A DNA stretch of 64,000 bases from Hyphomicrobium sp. 12-62-95. Lineage in GTDB: Bacteria > Pseudomonadota > Alphaproteobacteria > Rhizobiales > Hyphomicrobiaceae. The stretch lies in NCBI GenBank assembly GCA_002279935.1, contig NCCZ01000005.1, forward strand, positions 62,001 through 126,000, in the 5' to 3' direction. The notes beneath the pieces are model-generated. The model searched no databases, had not been told where the DNA came from, and saw only the letters and a program-made list of their open reading frames with translations. The translations under genes and the position numbers were made by a program. This document shows positions 46,134 to 55,744 of the stretch, piece by piece. Positions within the stretch are counted from its first letter, which is position 1. Every line of letters begins with the position of its first letter.

Positions 46134-46223
46134 GGTGATCTCCTTTGTCTGTTATGATCGTTTCGGGCATTGCGACAACGTTGCCGCCCTTACACTCGTT
46201 CCACTCGATGACACGAATGCACC

Positions 46224-46273
46224 TACCCCACCGGGGTATCTCACTTGACACCTATACCCAGCTAGGGTATCTG
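46224..46273 (+). promoter_or_regulatory. CsoR-controlled promoter with two operator boxes
   Basis: Two dyads of the CsoR type: TACCCCACCGGGGTA (46224-46238) and ATACCCAGCTAGGGTAT (46254-46270). Between and across them are TTGACA (46245-46250), a 17-base spacer and TATCTG (46268-46273). Box 2 covers spacer and -10, so CsoR bound there would block the polymerase. The predicted start, about 46280, is the csoR ATG itself. Confidence 0.75.
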
Positions 46274-46279
46274 TCAACG

Positions 46280-46555
46280 ATGAAATCAGAGACGTCAGAC
46301 ATCTGCCTGAAGCGTTTGAGCAAGATCGAAGGGCAAGTGCGCGGCATCGCCAAGATGGTCGATGAGAAGCGCTACTGTATCGATATCGTCACCCAGATAT
46401 CCGCCGTGCGCGCAGCGCTGCGGCGGGTTGAGGAAGCTGTGCTAAAAGATCACGTTGGTCATTGCGTTGAGCACGCGATTGCAAGCGGCAACAAGTCTGA
46501 GCAACGACAGAAGATCGTAGAGTTGATGGACGTGCTGGCAAGGACGGCGCGGTAA
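46280..46555 (+). CDS. csoR: CsoR-family copper-sensing repressor
   Basis: A 91-residue four-helix repressor. The Cu(I) ligands of CsoR are present: Cys33 (KRYCIDIVTQI), His58 and Cys62 (HVGHC), together with the DNA-contact helix region SKIEGQVRGIAKMV. The frame is open to 46145, but ATG 46280 gives the normal length and sits at the predicted transcription start, implying a leaderless mRNA. Copper binding should release DNA and derepress csoR and the divergent copA operon. Confidence 0.9.
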   Translation: MKSETSDICLKRLSKIEGQVRGIAKMVDEKRYCIDIVTQISAVRAALRRVEEAVLKDHVGHCVEHAIASGNKSEQRQKIVELMDVLARTAR

Positions 46556-46637
46556 CAGTTTTAGAGCAACGGGTTATAGGCCCGTAACTTTGACCATGTT
46601 TCTTGCAAATAGAATGAAGAAGACAGAGGTTTAGATT

Positions 46638-47075
46638 TTGATCGTTGTGCGCACCATAAAAGTCGTCGTTGTGCTGCTGGCCCTTCTAGCGGGCCTGCCG
46701 ACCATGGCGTTTGCGCATTCCGGACACACGCACACGGCATCTGTCACCGCGACGGCATCAGGCTCATATACTTTAATCACCGCCACTCAGACGAAGTCGC
46801 AAGCGGTCAAGCCTTTAAGATCGATAAATCACCGACATACCGACTTGGCATATCAAAAGCCATCATCTGGACCGAACATAGTTCTGTGCACCGCCGGATC
46901 ATGTTGCTGTCAAGGCGCATCGTCATGCGGTGCTGGTCATTGCTGTTCAATGGGCATGGCCACCACGCAGGTTTACGGCGTGAATCAGCGTGAAGACAAA
47001 AGTTTCCGGCTTGCCTTGCTAGGCTGGCCTTATCCAGATCTTATCTTCGGCCTCGATCGACCGCCCAAGGTCTGA
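46638..47075 (+). CDS. Cys-rich exported protein (copper-island paralogue 2)
   Basis: A 145-residue protein starting at TTG 46638 with a signal peptide ending AFA and a His start (HSGHTHTASV). The Cys cluster CTAGSCCCQGASSCGAG (then HCCSM) and the end GLDRPPKV match the plan of the proteins at 40102 and 54823. Likely periplasmic metal binding; it precedes the DUF305 and RND genes, probably as the first gene of that operon. Confidence 0.65.
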   Translation: MIVVRTIKVVVVLLALLAGLPTMAFAHSGHTHTASVTATASGSYTLITATQTKSQAVKPLRSINHRHTDLAYQKPSSGPNIVLCTAGSCCCQGASSCGAGHCCSMGMATTQVYGVNQREDKSFRLALLGWPYPDLIFGLDRPPKV

Positions 47076-47308
47076 TCCTCCGCTCCGCAGGCTTCGGCCC
47101 GGAGCTGCTTCGCGTTTGGACAGGCGCATTGTCGCTGTCCTGCGCGGCATTCCTAACCTCGACAACCAGCGGCCTGCATCTCTCACGTGAGATGCGCTTG
47201 CCGCTCAGAGATTCCGCTTCTCCCAAGTCCGTACTGCCGTCGAGGCAGCGGGGACCGCGAGCGGCGGAAGTGAACGCCGACAAACCCAAACAAATAAGGA
47301 CCAAAACC

Positions 47309-47773
47309 ATGAAAACGCTTTCCACCATTCTCACCCTCTCATTGCTCGCTATGCCGCTCACCGCGCGCGCAGAAGACCCGCACGCCCAGCATGACATGAA
47401 GGGCATGGGCGAGATGAAATGCATGCAGGGCATGAAGTGCATGAACGAAGCCAAAGACATGAAGGACATGAAAGGCATGGACGGCATGCACGACATGAAA
47501 GCGATGGGAGCCGACGCCAGCGAATCCTCCAAGGCGTTCGCCGAGGTCAACATGAAAATGCACAAGGATATGACCATGGAGTTCACGGGCAATCCTGACG
47601 TGGATTTCGCGAAAGGCATGATTCCGCATCATCAGGGCGCGATCGATATGGCCAAGGTCGTTCTCAAATACGGCAAAGACCCGGAAATGAAGAAACTGGC
47701 CGAAGAGATCATCAAGGCACAAGACACCGAGATCGCCTTCATGAAGGGCTGGCTCGCCAAGCAGCCGAAGTAG
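47309..47773 (+). CDS. Secreted DUF305 protein with Met-rich repeats
   Basis: A 154-residue protein from ATG 47309 (AAGGACC upstream): signal peptide ending ARA, a Met/Lys/His-rich segment of about nine xMKxM-type units (MKGMGEMKCMQGMKCMNEA), then DUF305 with GMIPHHQGAIDMAKVVL. The Met repeats suit Cu(I)/Ag(I) binding in the periplasm. It lies directly ahead of the first RND system and is probably co-transcribed with it. Confidence 0.87.
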   Translation: MKTLSTILTLSLLAMPLTARAEDPHAQHDMKGMGEMKCMQGMKCMNEAKDMKDMKGMDGMHDMKAMGADASESSKAFAEVNMKMHKDMTMEFTGNPDVDFAKGMIPHHQGAIDMAKVVLKYGKDPEMKKLAEEIIKAQDTEIAFMKGWLAKQPK

Positions 47774-47810
47774 AGAGCACGCAACACGATAGACGAATGA
47801 GGATACGGCA

Positions 47811-49553
47811 ATGAGCAAAACAACAACAAAGACGATGCGTTGGAATAGCGCCGCGAGGATGCTTTTTTCGGCACTCGCCCTCTTTGCCGTATCCCTCCCG
47901 TCAACCGGCGCTTCGGCGCACGGGGGAGAGGATCACAGCCACGATGAAAAACCCGTCGTTGAGACGAGCGGCAATCCGCGCGTTGAAGCGACATCGGAAA
48001 TTTTCGAGATTGTCGGCATTCCAACGGGCGCAGGAAAAGGCAAGCTTGTCATTCATCTAAATGACTTCTGGAGCAACGCCCCGATCCCCAAGGCGATAAT
48101 CGAAGTCACGGCGGGGGATGTTACGACCACAGCCACCGAACGGCAGGGCCTGTACGAGCTGGATGCACCATGGGTCAAAACACCGGGGCGCTATGATCTC
48201 ACCTTCGCGGTCACGGCAGGTGAGGTGTCTGATCTTCTGATCGGCTCCCTGAATATTCCCGCAGCGCCCGCGCCTGCCGATCAACACAACACTTTATGGG
48301 ACCATATCGCGCCAGAGTTGCCGCAATTTCCTCCGATCCCCACGTGGCTGCCAGCGAGCGCCGTGGTGCTAACGCTGCTGTTGGCAGTCCTAGCCTTCAC
48401 ATCGAGTGGCACCGTGCGTCGCTTTGGGTTGGTGCTGGCCAGCATAGGCGGGATGAGCAGCGTCGCTCTCGCGGCGGTGATGTTGGTGAATGGCGGCACG
48501 GGCAGCGCGGTTTTCGCCGGGTCCGCCTTGCTCGATCTTCCCGACACCGCAAGCCGTTCGGAAGATGGAGCCGTTTTCGTTCCCAAAGCAACGCAACGAC
48601 TTCTGGAAGTGGCAACGGTACGCACAGCGACGGCTAGTGCCGCGCAAAAAACTGTTCGGCTGATCGGTCAGGTTATCCCTGATCCCAATAAGAGTGGTTT
48701 GGTTCAAGCATTATTGGCAGGCCGTATCGAAGCGCCAGAAGGCGGATTTCCGGCGATCGGCAGCCGTGTGAAGGCGGGCGATATTCTCGGCTATTTGCTT
48801 CCTAGCGTGCAGTTGGTCGATCAAAGCGATATCCGGCAAACGACGGGTGATCTCGACCGCCAAGTCGCGCTCGCCGAAGCGAAACTGCGCCGCATTGAAC
48901 CGTTGTCAGGCAACGCAATCCCCGCAGGTCAGGTCATTGATGCCCGCATTGAGCTTGATGCGCTGCGCAAGCGTCGCGCCGAGATCAAACCAGTTGCCGA
49001 GCGGGAAGCGCTCATAGCTCCGGCTGATGGGGTGATCGCGCAAGCCAATGTGGCGTCCGGTCAAGTCGTCGAAGCACAGACGTTGCTATTCCAGATCGTT
49101 GACCCCGACAGTTTGTGGGTTGAGGCCCTTGCCTTCGACGGCGCGGCAGCCACGGGCGTCGAGAAGAACAACAAAGAAGCAATCGGCACCACGGCCGATG
49201 GACGCAAGATAGAATTGAGCTTTGCAGGACGAGGGCTCACGCTGCGCCAGCAAGCGGTGCCGCTGCGCTTTCAGATCAAGGGCAGCAATCCGGGCCTAAG
49301 TATCGGCGAGCCGGTCACAGTGCATGCACCCGTCGATGAGCCGATTGCAGCTATCCCCTTGCCGCGCTCCAGCGTTGTCAGATCAGGAAATGGCCAATCG
49401 GTGGTGTGGGCGCACACCGGCCCGGAGCGCTTTGAGCAGCGCGTCGTCGCCAGTGAACCGATCGACGCCGACCGCATCGGCATCACGGCCGGGCTGGAGC
49501 CCGGCACGCGCGTCGTCGTGCGCGGGGCCGAACTCATCAATCAGGTTCGGTAA
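47811..49553 (+). CDS. RND efflux periplasmic adaptor with extra N-terminal domain
   Basis: A 580-residue membrane-fusion protein with a signal peptide, a His-rich start ([11 protein letters not shown]), a FixH/YtkA-like beta domain (about 60-145, [20 protein letters not shown]), two hydrophobic segments (about 180-220), then the adaptor core with lipoyl domain ([19 protein letters not shown]), hairpin and beta-barrel. The N-terminal addition is not in CusB or CzcB of E. coli or Cupriavidus. It pairs with the RND pump starting 11 bases downstream. Confidence 0.85.
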   Translation: MSKTTTKTMRWNSAARMLFSALALFAVSLPSTGASAHGGEDHSHDEKPVVETSGNPRVEATSEIFEIVGIPTGAGKGKLVIHLNDFWSNAPIPKAIIEVTAGDVTTTATERQGLYELDAPWVKTPGRYDLTFAVTAGEVSDLLIGSLNIPAAPAPADQHNTLWDHIAPELPQFPPIPTWLPASAVVLTLLLAVLAFTSSGTVRRFGLVLASIGGMSSVALAAVMLVNGGTGSAVFAGSALLDLPDTASRSEDGAVFVPKATQRLLEVATVRTATASAAQKTVRLIGQVIPDPNKSGLVQALLAGRIEAPEGGFPAIGSRVKAGDILGYLLPSVQLVDQSDIRQTTGDLDRQVALAEAKLRRIEPLSGNAIPAGQVIDARIELDALRKRRAEIKPVAEREALIAPADGVIAQANVASGQVVEAQTLLFQIVDPDSLWVEALAFDGAAATGVEKNNKEAIGTTADGRKIELSFAGRGLTLRQQAVPLRFQIKGSNPGLSIGEPVTVHAPVDEPIAAIPLPRSSVVRSGNGQSVVWAHTGPERFEQRVVASEPIDADRIGITAGLEPGTRVVVRGAELINQVR

Positions 49554-49564
49554 GGGGGCGCGTA

Positions 49565-52500
49565 ATGTTCAATTTCCTTGTCAAAGCGAGCCTCAACAAC
49601 CGGCTGATGGTACTGGCCGCCGCCGCCATTCTCGTGGTGTGGGGCAGTATGAGCCTGTCCTCCATTCCGGTGGATGTGTTTCCCGATCTCAACAAGCCCA
49701 CCGTCACCATTATGACGGAAGCAGAAGGCTTGGCCCCGCCCGAAGTTGAGCAGCTTGTCGGCTATCCGATCGAGACGGCAATGAACGGCATTGCCGGTGT
49801 GACGCGCGTGCGCTCCGTTGCGGGCATAGGACTTTCGATTGTCTTTGCCGAGTTCGACTGGGGCACCGACATCTATCGCAATCGCCAGCAAGTGTCAGAG
49901 CGGCTCTCCAGCATTGCCTCACAACTGCCGCCCGGCGTGACACCGCAGATGGGGCCGGTTTCCTCCATCATGGGCGAAATCATGCTGATCGCCGTCACGG
50001 GCGGTGACAAGGCGGACCCCATGGACGTGCGCGAAGTCGCTGACTTCGTCATACGGCCCAGGCTGCTATCAATCTCAGGGGTGAGCCAGGTCATACCGAT
50101 CGGCGGCGAGGTCCGCCAGTATCGCGTCACCCCCAATATTGCGGCGCTCGCCAGCTTGAATGTGAGTGTCGAGCAGATCGAAACAGCGATCAAATCGTTT
50201 GGCACCAACACCGGTGGCGGGTTTGTCGATCAGAATGACCGCGAGTATTTGATCCGCAATCTTGGCCGCACCACGAAGCTGGATGACTTGCGCAACGTCG
50301 TTGTCGTGACAAAGGACGAGCAGTCGATCTTTCTGCGGCAAGTGGCGGCTGTGGAGTACGCGGCCCGCGTTAAGCGTGGCGATGCAGGATTTAACGGCAC
50401 ACCTGCCGTGATCATCTCAGTCCAGAAACAACCCGGTGCCGATACCATCAAACTGACTAATGAGGTCGAGACGGCGCTCGCCGAACTGTCACGCGGACTG
50501 CCAAACGGCATTAGCGCCAATCAAATCCTATTCCGGCAAGCGGATTTTATTTCCACCTCGATCGACAACGTCAAAGGCGTTCTGATCGAAGCCGCGGTCG
50601 TCGTGGCTGTCATCTTGTTTTTGTTCCTGCTCAATTTCCGCACCACGGCGATCTCGCTGACGGCGATCCCGATCTCCCTTCTGGTCACGGTCCTCATCTT
50701 CAAAGCCTTCGGATTGTCGATCAACACCATGACACTCGGAGGGCTGGCGATTGCTATAGGCGAACTGGTGGATGACGCGGTGGTCGATGTCGAAAATATT
50801 TACCGGCGCTTGCGAGAGAATAGAAAACTCGCCAATCCAAGACCGCTGCTGCAGGTCGTAGCTGACGCGAGCATCGAAGTGCGATCTGGCATCGTCTATG
50901 CGACATTCATCATCGTCCTTGTCTTCATCCCGCTTTTTGCCCTGACCGGAATCGAAGGGCGTCTCTTCGCACCGTTGGGCGTTGCCTATATCGTTTCAAT
51001 TCTCGCAAGCCTTCTGGTGTCAATCACGGTCACGCCCGTTCTGGCATCCTATCTTCTGGGCGGTGCAAAGCAGCTCGATCATCACGATGGCGCGTTTGTG
51101 CGGACCCTCAAGCGCGGCAATGAGCGATTGCTGACATGGGCGTTCGAGCGGACCAATTGGGTGATCGGGACGGCGCTAGTTGCCGTTCTGCTGGCCGGAT
51201 TAGCGGCCTCTGCTCTACCGAGATCGTTCCTGCCCTCGTTCAACGAAGGCACGCTGACCATCAGCCTGACGTTCAATCCCGGTATTTCTCTTCCGGAGAG
51301 TCATCGCATTGGTTTGATCGCTGAAAAACTCCTGACCGAAGTGCCAGAAGTCAAAACGGTAGGGCGGCGTACAGGCCGCGCTGAACTTGATGAGCATGCC
51401 GAAGGCGTGCATTCGAGCGAGATCGATGTCGATCTCAACAAGTCTGAACGCACCCGCGAAGCCATTTTGGAGGACGTGCGCGGTAAGCTCGCGGTGCTGC
51501 CCGCCACCATCAACGTGGGACAGCCGATCTCGCACCGGCTCGATCATTTGCTCTCCGGCGTGCGCGCTGAGATCGCCTTAAAAGTGTACGGCGACGATCT
51601 CGACTCGCTACGCAGTCTTGCCGAAACACTGCGGGCTAAACTTACAAAGGTGCCCGGCCTCGTTGATCTCCAACTTGAAAAGCAAGTTTTGATCCCGCAG
51701 CTGGAAATCCGTGTCGATCCGGATCGTGCTGCTTTGTTTGGCGTAACGTCGGCCGCGATCACCGAGGCGCTCGAAAGCCTCTCCAATGGCCGCACCGTGT
51801 CCACAATCATCGACGGCGCGCGCCGCTTCGATGTGGTCCTGCGGCTTTCGGAAAGTGATCGCACCACCTCCGGCTTGAGCGAACTTCTGATTGAAACGCC
51901 GAAAGGCCGCGTTCCCTTAAGCCGCATTGCCACGGTCGAGGAGACAGAAGGCCCCAACCAAATTCTCAGAGAGAACGGCCGTCGCCGCATAGTCGTGCTG
52001 GCCAACACGGACGGCTCTGACATGGCTGCCATTATCGAGCGGATCAGAACCGTGGTCGCGGCAACGCCCTTGCCAACGGGGTATTCGACGAGCCTTGAAG
52101 GCACGTTCCTTGCCCAAGAAGAAGCGTCACGCTTGATCCTTGGATTATCGCTGGTGTCGCTCGCCTCGATCTTTGTCGTCCTTTACAGCCGCTATCGCTC
52201 GGCGGTGCTGGCCCTCATCATCATGGGCAACGTGCCTCTGGCCTTGATCGGCAGTGTCACCGCGCTGTGGATCGCCGATCAGCCGCTCTCGGTCGCCTCA
52301 ATGATCGGCTTCATCACACTGACGGGCATCACCGCCCGCAACGGTATCCTGAAGATCAGCCACTACATCAATCTCGCTTTGCGTGAAGGCGAGGTCTTCG
52401 GGCGACCGTTGATCGTACGCGGCAGCATTGAGCGTCTGACACCGGTATTGATGACAGCTCTAGCAGCAGGAATGGCGCTGATCCCTCTGCTCTATGGGGC

Positions 52501-52687
52501 CGATGCACCCGGCAAGGAAATTCTTCATCCGGTCGCGGTCACAATTTTTGGCGGGCTGATCAGTGCGACGCTGCTTGATGCCGTCCTGACACCCGTTTTG
52601 TTTCTCAAATTCGGCAAGCGCCCGCTTCAGCGTCTCTTCGAAAGCCGTGCACCGGTTTCGGACACAAAACCAATAGAAGCGTTCTAA
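49565..52687 (+). CDS. HME-type RND efflux pump (not Cus-like)
   Basis: A 1040-residue, 12-segment heavy-metal RND pump. The proton-relay motif in segment 4 is [20 protein letters not shown]. At the positions of the three CusA copper-binding Met, it has none: [15 protein letters not shown] instead of the Met-containing loop, and [20 protein letters not shown] instead of PAPTEM-type. Divalent metal export, or another substrate, is thus more likely than Cu(I). It has its own adaptor upstream and a small periplasmic gene downstream, but no outer-membrane gene in the operon. Confidence 0.9.
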   Translation: MFNFLVKASLNNRLMVLAAAAILVVWGSMSLSSIPVDVFPDLNKPTVTIMTEAEGLAPPEVEQLVGYPIETAMNGIAGVTRVRSVAGIGLSIVFAEFDWGTDIYRNRQQVSERLSSIASQLPPGVTPQMGPVSSIMGEIMLIAVTGGDKADPMDVREVADFVIRPRLLSISGVSQVIPIGGEVRQYRVTPNIAALASLNVSVEQIETAIKSFGTNTGGGFVDQNDREYLIRNLGRTTKLDDLRNVVVVTKDEQSIFLRQVAAVEYAARVKRGDAGFNGTPAVIISVQKQPGADTIKLTNEVETALAELSRGLPNGISANQILFRQADFISTSIDNVKGVLIEAAVVVAVILFLFLLNFRTTAISLTAIPISLLVTVLIFKAFGLSINTMTLGGLAIAIGELVDDAVVDVENIYRRLRENRKLANPRPLLQVVADASIEVRSGIVYATFIIVLVFIPLFALTGIEGRLFAPLGVAYIVSILASLLVSITVTPVLASYLLGGAKQLDHHDGAFVRTLKRGNERLLTWAFERTNWVIGTALVAVLLAGLAASALPRSFLPSFNEGTLTISLTFNPGISLPESHRIGLIAEKLLTEVPEVKTVGRRTGRAELDEHAEGVHSSEIDVDLNKSERTREAILEDVRGKLAVLPATINVGQPISHRLDHLLSGVRAEIALKVYGDDLDSLRSLAETLRAKLTKVPGLVDLQLEKQVLIPQLEIRVDPDRAALFGVTSAAITEALESLSNGRTVSTIIDGARRFDVVLRLSESDRTTSGLSELLIETPKGRVPLSRIATVEETEGPNQILRENGRRRIVVLANTDGSDMAAIIERIRTVVAATPLPTGYSTSLEGTFLAQEEASRLILGLSLVSLASIFVVLYSRYRSAVLALIIMGNVPLALIGSVTALWIADQPLSVASMIGFITLTGITARNGILKISHYINLALREGEVFGRPLIVRGSIERLTPVLMTALAAGMALIPLLYGADAPGKEILHPVAVTIFGGLISATLLDAVLTPVLFLKFGKRPLQRLFESRAPVSDTKPIEAF

Positions 52688-52714
52688 TCAATCACACGAA
52701 AAGGAGTATCCACT

Positions 52715-53104
52715 ATGCCTCGCAATCTTCTCTCCACTTTAACTGTCGCCGCTGTCCTCGGTCTTGCAACTATAACCGGAGCCTATGCGCACGAGACTGC
52801 CAAAGGTCCCAATGGAGGTGCGGTCGTCGATGTCGACGGTCACCATGTTGAGTTCGTGCCGTCGGCAACCGAGATGACGTTTTACCTGACCGGGGAAGCA
52901 GACGCACCGATAGCCTCGACCGGGGCCAAGGTGAAAGCAATTGCGCAAGATGCCGGGAAGACGGCGCAGATTGATCTTGCGCCGGTCGAGCCCAACAAGC
53001 TCGTTGGCAAGCTCGCAGCGCCGCTTGCAAAGGGCGCTAAGGTTGTTGTCACAGGCGCTCTGTCCGACGGGCACAGCCTGCAGGCCAAGTTTGTGATGCC
53101 GTAA
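52715..53104 (+). CDS. Small periplasmic protein of unknown function
   Basis: A 129-residue protein with a signal peptide ending AYA, then HETAKGPNGGAVVDVDGHHV, a beta-rich fold and few charged residues. AAAAGGAG precedes the ATG. It is the last gene of the first RND operon; a terminator-like hairpin follows. Related proteins occur next to HME-RND pumps, where a metal-chaperone role is assumed but not shown. Confidence 0.75.
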   Translation: MPRNLLSTLTVAAVLGLATITGAYAHETAKGPNGGAVVDVDGHHVEFVPSATEMTFYLTGEADAPIASTGAKVKAIAQDAGKTAQIDLAPVEPNKLVGKLAAPLAKGAKVVVTGALSDGHSLQAKFVMP

Positions 53105-53161
53105 TCGCTTTCTGGCGTCTGTTCTTTGCCCATTCCTGTGCTCGTTGCCGGGGGATGCAAC

Positions 53162-53182
53162 GGGGGCCAGCAAGGCCCCCTT
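53162..53182 (+). terminator. Terminator of the first RND operon
   Basis: GGGGGCC (53162-53168) and GGCCCCC (53174-53180) form a 7-bp stem with loop AGCAA, followed by TT. It lies 58 bases after the stop codon of the gene at 52715. Confidence 0.6.
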
Positions 53183-53354
53183 GCCGAGGTGGGCGAAAGA
53201 CCACCGAGAAAAGATTGTGCTGTCATACAGCACACATCTGGCGGTACGACTTAAGGCAGGTTTCGGAAGAGTATTTCGTGGTTGCGTCGGAGTTCAACCC
53301 ACTCAAGTCAGCCAGCATTGCTATCGGCGCTCTGCTATCTGCATTATTCCGTTT

Positions 53355-53561
53355 TTAATGCCCATCGGCGCTAGGGCCATTAGGTTGAGGCTGCTTTGTC
53401 AAACAATAAATGCCTACGCCCATCATCAAAATTGAAGGGAGTATTGCGGCGCCCCTTATATCTCCATTTGCGACTAGGAATAAACTGCTAAGCAATCCCG
53501 CGCTTCCGAGCGCTAATTGAGTTTTTGCTGCGATCCTGTAATATTTCGAATCTATGCTCAT
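53355..53561 (-). CDS. Small membrane protein
   Basis: A 68-residue protein with two membrane segments (about 13-30 and 37-55). AAAAGGA precedes ATG 53561. Together with the next gene it lies in an AT-richer patch, opposite in direction to the RND operons, and looks inserted. No family recognised. Confidence 0.6.
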   Translation of the reverse strand: MSIDSKYYRIAAKTQLALGSAGLLSSLFLVANGDIRGAAILPSILMMGVGIYCLTKQPQPNGPSADGH

Positions 53562-53594
53562 TATTTAAATCCTTTTCGTTTTTATTGTTTATTC

Positions 53595-54446
53595 TTATCT
53601 TCCTTTTTCTATGCGCACAACGCCTTTTGCAAATCCATCTGACCAGAACATTGAACCATCAAGACTGATGTGATCGTCGGTGTTCGCCAACGGGAACCGG
53701 CCAGATAATCTGCCATCGCTGTTTGCAACGACTATGATTTCATTTAACAGAGGCTTGTTTGGTTCGATTGCAGGCGCTTTTGGTGCTTCTGGTGGAAGAG
53801 GAGGCTCGTCTGAATTGATCGCTTCTTTGACCGCAGAGCTTATTGAAACACAAGAACTAGAACCGGCTGCTGCACCACTTACGAAGATTGATGCCGCTAA
53901 CGGCAACGATAATCCAGAGCTCAAGCTGCCAGCTAATGCGTTCGCCGAAATTCCGCCTGCCAGTCCGCAACCGACGATTTCCGTGCCAACTACCCAAGAC
54001 CACAGTGAGTTTTTGCCGATCTTTGTAGTTTGCTGAAACACCATCGAGTTGGTGCTGCTCTTGCCACTGGCTTCGTCCCACCGAATTCTCCCGTGGATCA
54101 AGAGTGGTTCGCTTCCGACTGATCCCGTCCCTGAAAAGGTGACGGTGCTGGAACTTTCCTCGGACCCCCAGCTGTAGCCATTGATAACGAATCGAACTTC
54201 TTCACTTTCCCCGTAACTCTCGATGGTTATAGACCAAAGTTGGTCCGACACCGAAGCAGTCCAGCCTAAAGACCTGAGCTTGCTGTTGGGTCGAGCGGAA
54301 ATTGCAGCAAGAGATGCCATTACAATCTCAGGCATGACGATAAAATTCTCAATCTTTCGCTGGTCGCGATCCTCGGTTGCCCAACTTGGCTGAGCAAAAG
54401 TGAACTGAAATGGTATCAACCATAAAATGAGCCAGCTAAATTTCAC
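53595..54446 (-). CDS. Exported protein of unknown function
   Basis: A 283-residue protein from GTG 54446, which has GGGGGA upstream and gives a signal peptide (VKFSWLILWLIPFQFTFAQP). It is Ser/Gly-rich with beta-type segments and a hydrophobic stretch (about 160-200, GCGLAGGISANALAGSLSSG), then a Pro/Glu linker (PPLPPEAPKAPAIEPNKPLL). No family recognised. Ser, Asn and AT-ending codons are more frequent than in its neighbours, pointing to a different source. Confidence 0.65.
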   Translation of the reverse strand: MKFSWLILWLIPFQFTFAQPSWATEDRDQRKIENFIVMPEIVMASLAAISARPNSKLRSLGWTASVSDQLWSITIESYGESEEVRFVINGYSWGSEESSSTVTFSGTGSVGSEPLLIHGRIRWDEASGKSSTNSMVFQQTTKIGKNSLWSWVVGTEIVGCGLAGGISANALAGSLSSGLSLPLAASIFVSGAAAGSSSCVSISSAVKEAINSDEPPLPPEAPKAPAIEPNKPLLNEIIVVANSDGRLSGRFPLANTDDHISLDGSMFWSDGFAKGVVRIEKGR

Positions 54447-54822
54447 GACGTCCCCCGGTGAGCACAAGGCAGATCTGACGTTTCCGATCACGCAGCGAGT
54501 TTAATGAACCACGTGTGTGACGGTAGTTCTAGATGCTCCCGTCTCTCTGTTTCAATGTTACGGAACAGTTGGTCCTTAAGGCAACCCGATGGATACGGAC
54601 GGCTCTAGTTGTTGGCGAACTCGTTGAGGAGCTTAGCCAAACCTGCTAGTTGATCGGCAAGGGCGTTCAAAAACTCTCCCGTCAGGCCCGCTATTCCCAA
54701 GATGGAGAGGGATCGTGCGATTAGCTGTTCCAGCTTACAATTCCTTGAGTAGCTGGAAGCCCATTGCCCCCCAGAGAATGACGTCTGGTCTCCCTTTGTT
54801 GCGCGGTCATGGGAATTCGTGC
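54447..54822. other. Intergenic stretch without recognised gene
   Basis: This 376-base stretch separates the divergent genes at 54446 and 54823. I see no convincing reading frame, RNA gene or strong hairpin. It must hold the promoters for both directions, but I could not pick out clear -35/-10 pairs. Confidence 0.4.
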
Positions 54823-55218
54823 ATGTTCGATCGGTCAGGAGTTCATAATTTGTCCTCGATCCGACTTTTCCTCGCGTTCGCTCTCACACTGTCGCTTGCG
54901 ACGGCACCGCTTGGTGCTGCCCTGGCGCAGACTAATCCGCATGTGGCGTTGCCAGCCGCCAATGGCGAGTTGGACGATTGTGCCAAGATGATGGGCCATG
55001 CGAGCGATCAGACAGGCAGCAAAGATGAATGTCCGTGCTGCGATACCAAAGCGGCTTGCCCACCGGAGCAGTGTCTCACCAAATGCTTCAAAGTTTTTTC
55101 CGCAGTGGCTGCGCCAATCGCACTCCGATCAATGGTCGCGATCATCTTGAGCCCAGCCGAACCATTACGGCCGCCTGACTGGTCGTCCGGGCCGCAACCG
55201 CCCCCACCCCGAGCCTGA
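54823..55218 (+). CDS. Cys-rich exported protein (DUF2946-like, copper-island paralogue 3)
   Basis: A 131-residue protein with a signal peptide (LFLAFALTLSLATAPLGAAL) and a Cys-rich middle (KDECPCCDTKAACPPEQC, then LTKCF), ending PQPPPPRA. The start is uncertain: ATG 54823 is given; TTG 54850 has AGGAG 8 bases upstream and is equally good; GTG 54715 is unlikely. DUF2946-type proteins commonly precede Cus/Czc operons. First gene of the CusBA operon. Confidence 0.68.
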   Translation: MFDRSGVHNLSSIRLFLAFALTLSLATAPLGAALAQTNPHVALPAANGELDDCAKMMGHASDQTGSKDECPCCDTKAACPPEQCLTKCFKVFSAVAAPIALRSMVAIILSPAEPLRPPDWSSGPQPPPPRA

Positions 55219-55335
55219 TCCATTGATGAGTTGTCCGCGTCGGCGGGCGATGGTGCTTGGCATTTTGCCGGGCAGAGGTTGCGCAGCTGCTTGATGCGGC
55301 GTGCGCAAAGCCAACATCAATTAAGGATCAGACCA

Positions 55336-55734
55336 ATGAAACACCGCAATTTTCTTCTCGCCGCCCTTGCCGGGCTGGTGATGATAACCGCATTCGAAAA
55401 CGCCTTCGCCGGTGCAGCTGACTACAGCTTCGAGCCGATCAGCGTCGATATCAAAAACGGCGCCGCGAGCGAGCTTGGCGTCCGCCTCGTTCACAAGCCA
55501 TCCGGTAAGCCTGTCGAAGGTGCGGTGCTCTTCCGCACAAGGCTCGACATGGCGCCGGACGGCATGGCCGATATGGAAGCGCAGCACGCTGCCATGCCCT
55601 CGGAGGAACCTGGCGTATACCGCTTCAAGGCTGACCTAACTATGGCCGGCGGCTGGGCCTTCCGGATGATGGCGAAGGTGCCGGGCGAGAAGGACACCAT
55701 CGAGGGCGTCGTCATTTTCCAGGCTAAGGACTGA
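55336..55734 (+). CDS. FixH/YtkA-like periplasmic protein
   Basis: A 132-residue protein from ATG 55336 (AAGGATC upstream): signal peptide ending AFA, then a single Ig-like beta domain of the FixH/YtkA kind (VRLVHKPSGKPVEGAVLF and MAGGWAFRMMAKVPG). Met and His in the central loop (DMAPDGMADMEAQHAAM) could bind copper. It lies 10 bases before the CusB gene and recalls the extra N-terminal domain of the other adaptor (47811), as if the same domain were separate here and fused there. Confidence 0.78.
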   Translation: MKHRNFLLAALAGLVMITAFENAFAGAADYSFEPISVDIKNGAASELGVRLVHKPSGKPVEGAVLFRTRLDMAPDGMADMEAQHAAMPSEEPGVYRFKADLTMAGGWAFRMMAKVPGEKDTIEGVVIFQAKD

Positions 55735-55744
55735 GGAGCAGACC

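Noticed and set aside
47381..47520. ATGAA/GGCATG repeats as a DNA repeat array
   Set aside because: They are the coding sequence of the Met-rich segment of the secreted DUF305 protein.
53105..53358. Short plus-strand frames after the first RND operon
   Set aside because: They cross the terminator hairpin, have no ribosome-binding site, and match no family; a vague likeness to transposase tails was too weak to report.
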